DNA of 64,000 nt. It comes from Teratosphaeria epicoccoides. Its lineage: Eukaryota; Ascomycota; Dothideomycetes; Mycosphaerellales; Teratosphaeriaceae. The position numbers and the translations under genes are program-made. Below, piece after piece: positions 55,426 to 64,000 of this stretch. The stretch spans positions 1 through 64,000 of the forward strand of contig JADDMT010000054.1 of the NCBI GenBank assembly GCA_021401465.1, given 5' to 3'. The notes beneath the pieces are model-generated. The model did no database searches, had not been told where the DNA came from, and saw nothing but the letters and a program-made list of their open reading frames with translations. The stretch's first letter is position 1. The number at the start of each line of letters is the position of its first letter.

Positions 55426-58138
55426 ATGGCGCCCTCAGAGGACTCGCTCTTCCGGTCGTCGGAGATGACGCTGACCCAGCTCTACGTCGCCAACGAGATC
55501 GGTCGCGAGGTTGTGTCGGCGTTGGGAGAGCTGGGCAGCATGCAATTCAGAGATGTATGATGATGATGATGATGATGAGATGCGGTGGGTGGATAGTTGT
55601 ATCATGCTGACAGCACTGCACAGCTCAATCCCGATGTCTCTGCCTTCCAACGTACCTTCACGCAGGAGATTCGCCGCCTGGACAACGTTGAGCGGCAACT
55701 GAATTACTTTCGGCAAGAGATCGAGAAGAACAGTATTGGCATGCGCCCAATTTACGAGTTTGCCAACACAATGGCTGCACCCTCGGCCTCAGAGATCGAT
55801 GAATTGGCCGACCGCAGCCAAAGTCTCGAGCAGCGCATCCGCAGCCTGAACGACAGCTATGAGACCCTCAAGAAGCGCGAGACGGAGCTCACCGAGTGGC
55901 GCTGGGTATTGCGTGAGGCTGGTGGCTTCTTCGACCGTGCACGTGGTCAGACGGAAGAAATCCGACAGAGCGTTGATGAGTCGGATGATGCGCCGTTGCT
56001 GCGAGACGTCGAGAATGCGAATGGCAGCGCCGAAGCAGGACACCAACAGAGCTTTAGCGTCATGAACATCGGCTTCGTGGCTGGTGTCATTCCGCGGGAG
56101 CGTCTAGCAGCTTTCGAGCGCATCCTGTGGCGTACGCTGCGTGGCAATCTGTACATGAACCAGTCTGAGATTCCAGATGCCATCATCGACCCAGAGAAGA
56201 ATGAGGAGGTGCACAAGAACGTCTTTGTCATCTTCGCCCACGGCAAAGAGATCATTGCCAAGATCAGGAAGATTTCGGAGAGCTTGGGTGCGGACATCTA
56301 CAATGTCGACGAGAACTCAGAACTGCGCCGTGACCAGATCCACGAAGTCAACTCGCGTTTGCAAGATCTGTCGAACGTCTTGGGCAATACCAAGCGCACT
56401 CTCGATGCTGAGCTGACGCAGATCGGACGTAGCTTGGCTGCCTGGATGATTGTCATCAAGAAGGAGAAGAGTGTCTACCAGACCCTGAACCGTTTCTCCT
56501 ACGATCCTGCCCGCAAGACTTGGGTGGCCGAGGCTTGGGCACCTACCAACAGCCTTGGTCTCATCAAGTCTACCCTTCAGGACGTCAATGACCGCGCTGG
56601 TTTGTCTGTGCCCACCATCGTCAACCAGATCAAGACATCCAAGACGGCGCCGACGTACAACAAGATGAACAAGTTCACCCTCGGCTTCCAGACAATCATC
56701 GATGCTTACGGCACGGCCAAGTACACCGAAGTCAACCCTGGCTTACCAACCATCGTCACTTTCCCTTTCCTCTTCGCCGTCATGTTCGGTGACTTCGGCC
56801 ACGGAGCTATCATGGCTCTTGCCGCCGTCGCGATGATCTACTATGAAAAACCTCTCGCTCGTGGCAAGCAGGATGAGCTGTTCGGCATGGCGTTCTACGG
56901 ACGATACATCATGCTCATGATGGGTATCTTCTCAATGTACACTGGACTGATTTATTGTGACGCCTTCTCAAAGGAGCTGTCGCTTTTCCCATCTATGTGG
57001 ACCTGGAAATTCCCAGAAGGCTACGAACCAGGCCAAGGCATCACGGTCAAGGCTGAGAGGGTCGAGGGCTATACCTATCCGTTTGGTATGGACTGGCGCT
57101 GGCACGATACTGAAAACGATCTTCTATTCAGCAATAGCTACAAGATGAAGCTTTCCATTATACTTGGATGGGCGCACGTAAGTACTGCGCCATCTAACAG
57201 CAGCTACCATGATACTGACATATCGACAGATGACATATTCTCTTATCTGGTCCTACGTCAACGCCCGCCACTTCAAGTCTCCCATCGACATCTTTGGCAA
57301 CTTTATTCCTGGCATGATCTTCTTCCAAGGCATCTTCGGCTACCTGGTCTTCACCATCATTTTCAAATGGTGCGTCGATTGGCAAGCCATCGGAGAGCAA
57401 CCACCGAGTCTGTTGAATATGCTAATCTACATGTTCCTCAAACCTGGAACGGTCGAGGAGCAGCTCTACCCTGGCCAGGATATCATTCAGGTGATTCTCG
57501 TCCTTGCTGCCATCGTGCAAGTACCCATCATGCTCTTCCTCAAACCCTTCTACTTGCGATGGGAACACAACCGCGCCCGCGCGCAAGGTTACAGAGGTCT
57601 GGGCGAGACTACCGCAGTCTCTGCTCTCGACGACGACGACGAGCTCCCAACCCATAATGGAAGTCTCAACGGACGTCCATCAGCCGACTCTGAACTCGAC
57701 GGCGGAGCAATGATCACGCAAGATATTGACTCTGGCGAGCACGAGGAGTTTGAGTTCAGCGAAGTCATGATTCATCAAGTCATCCACACAATCGAGTTCT
57801 GCCTCAATTGCGTTTCGCACACAGCCTCGTACCTCCGTCTCTGGGCGCTGTCGCTTGCGCATCAGCAGCTGAGTATCGTGCTGTGGAGCATGACGCTCAA
57901 AAACTGCTTTTCTTTTGACGGTGCTTTGGGCATTTTTGCCGTCTTTGTTGGCTTCGCGTTGTGGTTCGCGTTGACGGTTGCCGTGCTGGTCGTTATGGAG
58001 GGCACGAGTGCTATGCTCCACTCCTTGCGTCTGCACTGGGTCGAGGCTATGAGTAAGCATTTCATCGGAGAAGGTGTTGCGTTTGAGCCGTTTAGTTTTA
58101 AGGCTCAGCTGGAGGAGGAGATGAATGAGTTGATGTAG
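55426..58138 (+). CDS. vph1: Vacuolar H+-ATPase V0 subunit a
   Basis: Three exons, 55426-55554, 55624-57177 and 57230-58138 (introns 69 and 52 nt, donors GTATGA and GTAAGT, phase 0), give 863 residues. Subunit a carries the two proton half-channels of the V-ATPase that acidifies vacuole, Golgi and endosomes. The N-terminal cytosolic half starts MAPSEDSLFRSSEMTLTQLY and contains GELGSMQFRDLNPDVSAFQR, formed across intron 1. The membrane half has FPFLFAVMFGDFGHGAIM, MTYSLIWSYVNARHFKSP (across intron 2) and SHTASYLRLWALSLAHQQLS, in which Arg764 corresponds to the essential translocation arginine. The C-terminus GVAFEPFSFKAQLEEE is conserved. Fungi other than yeast usually have this single isoform. 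Intron 1 carries an ATG trinucleotide microsatellite. Confidence 0.96.
55555..55580 (+). repeat. (GAT)n microsatellite in vph1 intron 1
   Basis: GATGATGATGATGATGATGA begins four bases after the donor GTATGA. It is open in the coding frame's neighbour, which explains a spurious run of Met in translation. Confidence 0.9.
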
Positions 58139-58443
58139 GTCGGGAAGCCAGGGAAGGACGCGGGCTGGTGATGGCCTATCTAGCTTTGTATAACAGTAGC
58201 TGTTCAGGCTCAGCCCCGCTCATGGCTATCTCTCGCTCGTTCCCCCTATATACCTTCGCGACCATCACGGCACCCTAACGGCAGCCGCAACGACAGCGTC
58301 CGAAACTCTCCACACCACTTGTCCATCTGCTCGACAGCAGTCGCAGTCAATTAAGTACAATCTGCGCGCACGCCATTCGGCGCCGAAGGATCCTGAACGG
58401 CGAATGGAGTGCAATTTCCATTCTAGAATCTTGTCAGCTTGGC
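58139..58443. other. Convergent intergenic region
   Basis: 3' flanks of vph1 and secreted-protein copy C; nothing else seen. Confidence 0.5.
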
Positions 58444-58784
58444 TCACAATGAGCACGGTATCGCAGCATGCCGGCGTACCGCAGTCTTGCAGGGCTTTGC
58501 CTGTCAAGCAGAGTCAGCAAAGAGATGTCGTTGTCGCAGGAAAACCTTCTTACATGAGTGCACCACTGTTGCACCAACGTAGGGTCTTTTGCTTTGTCGT
58601 CACCGCTGGGTGCGCAGTAGCCGTCGCCGGCGTAGATGTCGACGGTGCAGGACTGTTCGGGAGCGGGTTGTCAGCGCTCCTGGCAGGGGAGGGCGGGTTG
58701 GAAGGAGGATGCGCGAACCCAGGCTATGGTGTGCGATGCGAAGAAGGCTGTCATGAGCAGCGATGTTGTGGTGAGAAGCTTCAT
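58444..58784 (-). CDS. Small secreted Cys protein family, copy C (intact)
   Basis: Three exons, 58784-58719, 58652-58554 and 58500-58444, introns of 66 and 53 nt, all phase 0, give 73 residues. Exon 1 is a 22-residue signal peptide (MKLLTTTSLLMTAFFASHTI, then AW) ending exactly at donor GTTCGC; intron 1 has a GCTGAC branch site and removes an in-frame TGA. Exon 2 reads SCTVDIYAGDGYCAPSGDD and ends WCTH at donor GTAAGA. Exon 3 follows TTGACAG and starts AKPCKT. Mature Cys positions align with copies A and B: SC, a second Cys after 10 residues, CT-x at the exon end, then A-K-x-C after the intron. Another frame of exon 3 (QDCGTPACCDTV) is also Cys-rich, so a frameshift there is possible. Function unknown. 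Confidence 0.5.
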
Positions 58785-59441
58785 TTGTTTTGTTTTCTAC
58801 TGGACGTGTTATGAAAGATTGTGTACCTTGAGCATGGAACGTTTTGGCTGGCATGAGATGAGGGACTATATACCTTGCGGAGAGCAGGCTTGGGGGCACA
58901 GTCATCCATAAGTAACCGCGAGAAGCGTGGGGATGCTTGCGGACATTTGGTTTGCAAGATTTCCTGTTTGGGTTCGGAAAACGTCGGAATTGTTTCACTG
59001 GTGTAGATGCAAGATCTGAGCGTTCAGCGCTCTCGACGCCCCTGGGAGTGCTGGAACGATCGATCGATCGAGTCGATGGTGTGGGCGTGCGAGATATAGG
59101 GCGGTATCGGGCCGGTGGAGGGTGCCTCCGGATGTGTTTGTCCAGGTTCATGTCCGTCCTCATGTCCTCAGCAATCGAGTCAAGGCCAAAGTCGTGACAC
59201 AGGTTTTGGGCCACTCAAGAAAAGTTGTCGCTGTGCGTGGCGACGGCGAATGCGAGTGCGAGTGCGAGAGCAGCCAGGAATATCGCATTGTGAAGCTTTA
59301 GAGCTATCTTGATCGACGCAGCGCGCGACTATCTTGACGGAAGAGACATCCTATTCAAGACATATATCTTGCACCTGACCAGGTGCTTGGCCATAAGAAT
59401 GCAGAGATGTGTCCTCAATCCACTGCCACACTGCATCCTTT
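58785..59441. other. Intergenic between copies C and B
   Basis: Contains the promoter of copy C and a GATCGATCGATCGA palindromic run near 59060. No gene seen. Confidence 0.45.
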
Positions 59442-59801
59442 TTAACTACAGTTGGCTCGGTAGCCACTCGGCTGTGTATCGTCCCGGACGCTGTCCGGTC
59501 GGCATCCATTCCACTTTACCTCGCATCTCTTGGCCTGTTGCATGCCTCGTCAGTCGGCTGACCGTCACGGAAGAGGGTGAGCGGCAGGTGCTCACTGCAG
59601 TGCACAATTGCGACAAGTGGCCCTGTGCATACTCCGCTTCATTAGGGTAACATTTGCCGTCACCGCCGCCGAGATATGTTAAGAGTCCTCTGTGCTATAG
59701 GGATTGCTTGGGATGTGTTGGGGACGGCGAGTACTTACCCAAGCCATGACAGTCGAAGCAAATAGGGCGACAAGTGACAGGTGTATGCCTAACGACTTCA
59801 T
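59442..59801 (-). CDS. Small secreted Cys protein family, copy B
   Basis: Exon 1 (59801-59739) encodes a 21-residue signal peptide ending MAW, followed directly by a perfect donor GTAAGT. Exon 2 (to 59596) reads TYLGGGDGKCYPNEAEYAQG and ends QLCTA at donor GTGAGC. Intron 2 (61 nt) has CTGAC and CAACAG. Exon 3 (59534-59442) reads AKRCEVKWNGCRPDSVRDD and ends ANCS. Exons 2 and 3 join in phase. Exon 1 to exon 2 does not: with the canonical acceptor at 59690 the total is one base out. A weaker pair (donor GTACTC at 59734, acceptor at 59688) restores the frame and gives 83 residues. The first Cys of copies A and C is absent. Could be functional with that splice, or decayed. Confidence 0.42.
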
Positions 59802-60838
59802 AGCTCGAGAGCGCTCACTTGCTAATGTGGTCATGGACAGATTGCAACTGACGCGGCGTTATCGACTTTGATTTGATCGCTAGCAGGGCTACATTGTAAT
59901 AGTCGTCCGGGACAAGTAGAAAGACAGTCAAACTGGTTTCATACTTCTCGGCGCGGGCGGTGAGACCCTGGGACAATGCTCAAGTGGCTTTGCTGGTCTC
60001 GGCCCGTATTGGCAGGAGATGTGTGCGTCGCATCAAGAGCTTGAAAACTTGTCAGTCCGCCCAACGCCGGCGGAGGCTTAGGACTCGAGCTCTTTGATGC
60101 AAATCGCATGTCTTACGCTTTGCCAGGAGCGTAGCCTCCAGACGTAGAGGTGTCTGCTGCCATGGACCGGCGATGATTAACCTTGCGTCGTCACAGGCGC
60201 AATGTTGACAATTCGATTGCTCTGGCGATGAGGACTGCAATGTGGCGGCATGGTAGGTAAACAGGCGAGATGCGAGCGCCAGAATCAGGAAGTGGACCTT
60301 GTGTGGCTCACAGGCTGGACAAGATACCCGTATTGTCGACGCTTGTGATCAGGATTCTCATCAGGTCGTCAAACAGTTGCCGCTACCTGACATGCCTCAG
60401 TGCCTTCAGATTGGTGGAATGCTGTCGATTAACATATGGTACGGTCTACGGTTCTATGCTGAAAAAATGGCTTGCGTCATCCCTTGTCGGCCGTCTGACG
60501 GTCCAGAGCGCGCAACATCCATTAGCGCAGAAGGGTGCAACCGCATCAGCAGTCACAAGCGAGAGTCCTGAGTCCGAGAGGCAAAGGATATGCAGCGGAA
60601 TAATGTCATTGTGCCGCAGGAGCTCTCTCCGCGTCTGACACATTAGGGCAAAGCAGAATTCAAAAAGGGGTCTCAGCAAGACCCAAGTGCTCGCTCAATC
60701 CACTTCCGCGCTGCGGCATCGAAAGGATTCTGTTTCTGTGAAGATCGACATCCTCGCTTCCTGCTGCGTATTTTTGCTTAAGCGAGCCGTCAGATGCGGT
60801 AAGCCGTGCTATTGCAGCCGAACAGGATGATTTGGGTC
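59802..60838. other. Intergenic
   Basis: About 1 kb without a supported gene on either strand; only short ORFs without motifs. Confidence 0.4.
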
Positions 60839-61628
60839 TTATCGCCGCCAATAGCAATTTGGTGACCTCACATACAAGGTGCTGCAGGTCAACCCTGCGA
60901 TGGTCCTAGCTGCGCATTGCCATCGTGCCTCATGTCCGGTGGCCGTGTGAGCGTAGCAGGATCCCGTTCGCGCGCGAGCGCAGGTCCGGCCTGACACAAT
61001 AGGTAATGACAACATGCAAAGGGTTATGCACGTCGAGCCCTGCTGTCGTTGCATCGCTGATCGGTGTAGACGTCGCGCTGGTGAGTGAGTCTCGCCTTTG
61101 GCGGTGTTCGAGAACAGCGCCTGAAAGCTCAACGATTGCTTCGAAGTCTGATTCGAACTTGTTGTACTCTGCATCGCCTGGTCCAGTAAGAGATATTAGG
61201 ATGACGCAGGCCAGATGATTCGCCTTGAGCACTCTGCATTGTGTGAGCTCGTTGCTTCCCATCGATGGCATGGCGGATGTGAGGTAATTAGTAAAGGCCT
61301 TCTCCCAGCGATCGAGCCATTGAGCGAGGCGCTGTAGCTCTTCGAGGGCGACTGTCCCCGTGTCGCTGACACCATGATCTGCGCTGTGGGACTGCGAAAA
61401 TTGAGGAACTCTGCTCCACCAATGAAGTAGAGTCGCGTGTGCTTGGTTCAACGTCGTAATGTGGGATACGTTAGGCATTGGTAGTTCTCTTGATAATGTT
61501 GCCATGCTCGAGACCGACGACGCGCGACTGTGAGCAGGCGATCCCGAGTTACTCATCCCAATGAAGGCGCCAAGCTGGATCGAAGCGAATACCTGATGCT
61601 TTGAATGTTTCGTTATGGTAATCGACAT
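60839..61628 (-). pseudogene. Truncated fungal transcription-factor-like relic
   Basis: From the ATG at 61628 the frame encodes 232 residues. The segment LDRWEKAFTNYLTSAM, then CRVLKANHLACVILISLTGP, EYNKFESDFEAIVELSGAVL and NPLHVVITYCVRPDLRSRAN matches the layout of the C-terminal regulatory half of fungal Zn2Cys6 proteins (dimerisation-helix then a region with a regional Arg-Arg-Ala motif). No Zn cluster precedes it. At its end the family-like continuation (HEARWQCAARTIA) lies in a different frame, 60839-60955, after a stop at 60930. Missing DNA-binding domain plus frame break indicate a relic. Confidence 0.45.
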
Positions 61629-63387
61629 GATCAAAGACAACGGAAAGGCTTGATTGGTCTTCGCTGACTGCGATCGTCAGGACCAAGGCGGTGCGTTGAT
61701 AAGGACGAAGTATTCTGATGTGTTATGCTGACGTGCACAAGAGGCGTATGATGGATTCAAGTGAAGGTCCTGTCAGGTTTCTCAAGTAATTTAATGCCAA
61801 GGCTACGGCTGACCCTTAGGAAGTCTGAAGGATCAACGGCTTGGTAGCTTTGTGCGGGCCAGTGCAGGCAAAAGGTTTGGTTCAGGTCAGTGATCTCGCC
61901 TTGACACAGGCTTGTAGACGGTCAGGTTGACCTACAGGCAAGGCGGGAAGGGTCATCGGCTTACATGATCCAAGCGATGCAGATAGAGGTAGAGTGCTTG
62001 CCGTTGCAACCTACATTTACGCCGCAAGGGCAAGCCACGCCGCAAGGCTACGCAAGCCCATAGTAGTGGCATCATGATGTCTCGATAGCCAGATCGGCTG
62101 GGATGCCGCATGATGGGAAGGACAAATCGGATATTACCATCTTCCGCAAATTTGTTCTGCGCCTCAGGTCTTGGCTCGTCTTGTAATAGGCCCGCAATGA
62201 AAGGGCAGCCGCCATACAGTCCTGTGGATTGTTGCTTACTCCTGCAGGAACAACAAGCAACTTTGCCGTCCACCGTCCGAGCAAAGGATTCGGCCGCTCA
62301 GAGACTTGACGGACTTTGCCAATTTGCGGCGTCCGAGACCGAGCCTGCTATGTGAAAGCGACCTTTCGCCCGTCACACGTGACGCGTCGCTCTCGTCGTC
62401 ATCGTCGACAAAAGTTTGCGCCCCTGAAGCCACACATTTCGATTGGAAATGCATGGGTTTGACTTTCGTGGCGGCAGCTGAGGGCTGCGTATACTGCCAA
62501 GCCATTCATCGAGCTCGTGGTCATCCTTGGGAGCTGTCCGCACGCCACATGGGGCAAATGCTGGCATCCAGCCGCCGTCACGGCCTTGAAGGGATCCTTT
62601 AGAAGAGACCGCGACATTCTTTAGGCTCCGATTGGGCTGCTAAGCACCTCTATCCTCACCTGCCAGGCCATCCTGCCTCTGAATCCGCCGAACGCAAAGC
62701 TGCGGCACAGCCAACCTGCTGATTCACCTGACGGCCAGGCCGTGATCAGCCTACGGCCTAGCTCCGTCAGTGCGGGTTTGCGTGTTGAGGTAACACAAGA
62801 GCGCGGACATTACTCAACAGCATGGCGTTTCTGGATTGAATGTCACTTTAGGGCAGAGTCGATATACCACAGCCACCTGCCTCTTTCGTCCGATGCGCCT
62901 TCCGAACTGGCGCGGACGAAGTGAATGCCGTCATGGGCCGGGTGGGATTATCGGCACAACACCGGCTTCGAAATCCTGTCATCAACCAGAATCCTTAATT
63001 GATATGGTCCAGCGTGCTACGTGCATAAGACCTTTCTGGCGGCCAGCATTGACTAACCTCCTTGTTATCAGCGCCCGATGTGATGGGTCTTTCGCCTGCT
63101 CCATGACTTCGTGCTTTCTAAGCTCATTCGGCAGTAGGAGGAATAATCTTGGATTGGGCGACATTTGTTCGTTTGATCACGTGCCACGCATGTGAACTTT
63201 TGCGACTAGGATAATGCCTAAATAAGCCCACACGTGAAAGCCTCGGCAGCGACCAGCCGAGGCCCGCTGTCTGTAGTCCAGCATCACAAGGTGTCAAGAC
63301 TCGACCGGACAAGTGATGGATTCATCAAAGAACAGTCTTTCAGGATAAGACATAGCTCAGTCTTGTGTCCGTGATTTCGCTGTCGCG
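61629..63387. other. Intergenic, 1.76 kb
   Basis: Left part flanks the transcription-factor relic; right part is the thiolase promoter. No gene, RNA or repeat recognised. Confidence 0.45.
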
Positions 63388-64000
63388 ATGGCTAACCAGA
63401 CCGCGAACATGTCTGTTGCACAGTCCCGCCTTTCTGCGGTCAACAACCATCTGCAGGCTTCAGGAAAGCCTGGCTTGACCGAGAAGCACCCCGACGACGT
63501 CGTGGTCACTACCGCCTTGAGAACACCTATTACAAAGGGTGGCAAGGGCGGTTTCAAGGACACTGCTGGCGCAGATCTCCTTCACGGAGCTTTCACAGCT
63601 TTGATCGATCGTTCTGGCATCGATCCAAAGTTGGTTGAAGATATTGCTGTAGGCTGCGTGTTGGCACCTGGTGGCGGTGCAACCGAATTCAGGGCCGCCG
63701 CGTTGGCAGCTGGCTTCCCGGAGGGTACCGCGGTCAAGAGCTTGAACAGACAATGCAGCTCTGGGCTACAGGCATGCGTTGACATTGCGAATGCCATCAA
63801 GACTGGCATGATCGAGATTGGGATTGGCGCGGGTGTGGAGAGCATGTCTACTCAGTATGGACCTAACGCCGTCACCGAGTTTAGCGAGCTGTTGGAAAAT
63901 CACAAGAGCGCGGCTGAGTGCAAGGTGCCTATGGGCGTCTTGAGTGAGCAGATGGCAAAGGACAAGGGGATTGCGAGGAAAGACCAAGATCAGTTTGCAT
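63388..64000 (+). CDS. pot1: Peroxisomal 3-ketoacyl-CoA thiolase, 5' part
   Basis: The frame runs off the right edge after 204 codons. The enzyme cleaves 3-ketoacyl-CoA in the last step of peroxisomal beta-oxidation. Two in-frame ATGs are possible, 63388 and 63409; the second gives a start closer to most family members. Either way the N-terminus holds RLSAVNNHL, a perfect match to the peroxisomal PTS2 pattern R-L-x5-H-L. Thiolase signatures are DDVVVTTALRTPITKGGKGG, and LNRQCSSGLQACVDIANAIK, in which Cys123 (counted from 63388) is the acyl-accepting nucleophile. ESMSTQYGP is the expected Glu-Ser-Met motif. About half of the usual 415 residues is present. Confidence 0.93.
   Translation, partial: MANQTANMSVAQSRLSAVNNHLQASGKPGLTEKHPDDVVVTTALRTPITKGGKGGFKDTAGADLLHGAFTALIDRSGIDPKLVEDIAVGCVLAPGGGATEFRAAALAAGFPEGTAVKSLNRQCSSGLQACVDIANAIKTGMIEIGIGAGVESMSTQYGPNAVTEFSELLENHKSAAECKVPMGVLSEQMAKDKGIARKDQDQFA

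Noticed and set aside
60052..60240. Fourth member of the small secreted protein family
   Set aside because: A short GGYAP-like stretch on the minus strand recalls copy C exon 2, but no signal-peptide exon, matching splice sites or third exon is present.

Overview
The window is nuclear DNA of a filamentous ascomycete fungus. Genes are intron-poor, with short introns (mostly 47-130 nt, GT..AG, often with a CTGAC-type branch site). They encode recognisably fungal proteins: HECT ligase Hul5, Mlp1/Tpr nucleoporin, Mer3 helicase, V-ATPase subunit a, Coq3, Zn2Cys6 regulators, P450s and small cysteine-rich secreted proteins. Coding GC is moderately high. Gene style suggests Dothideomycetes, but that placement is inference. 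Coordinates below span first to last coding base; exon boundaries are given in the evidence.

Layout. 1-1000: a partial gene leaving the left edge on the minus strand. 1500-3402: secreted Lys/Pro/Asp repeat protein. 3840-5363: SLC49/FLVCR-type MFS transporter (minus). 5440-6129: transposase helix-turn-helix relic fused to an 8-bp minisatellite. 6646-10065: Hul5. 10344-11316: three-exon trypsin-like protease (minus). 11808-13288: wax-synthase-domain (MBOAT-like) membrane protein. 13946-14509: small basic protein. 14989-15464: candidate small secreted protein. 16395-18970: Zn2Cys6 regulator (minus). 18971-23254: 4.3 kb without a gene, carrying decayed 20-nt repeats. 23255-31147: divergent pair TFIIE-beta / Mlp1. 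31379-37652: Mer3 and a nucleotide-sugar transporter (both minus). 39068-40844: class I/II aminotransferase. 42086-42967: Coq3. 43722-45638: F-box/WD40 protein (minus). 45883-50142: two P450s. 50225-63387: gene-poor stretch interrupted by the housekeeping gene VPH1 (55426-58138). 63388-end: 5' part of a peroxisomal 3-ketoacyl-CoA thiolase with a PTS2 signal.

The most interesting part is 52-60 kb. Three loci (52077-52578 plus strand, 58444-58784 minus, 59442-59801 minus) share an unusual design: a 21-22 residue signal peptide ending in Ala-Trp, an intron at exactly that point, a short Cys-containing exon, a second intron after a Cys-Thr-x motif, and a last exon starting Ala-Lys/Asn-x-Cys. I recognise no named family. 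They look like a locally duplicated family of small secreted proteins, at least one copy of which appears frameshifted. An unrelated 91-residue six-cysteine secreted protein (53226-53501) lies among them, together with a truncated transcription-factor relic (60839-61628).

Most housekeeping genes here act independently. I see no polyketide, peptide or terpene synthase, so the P450s cannot be placed in a biosynthetic cluster from this window alone.
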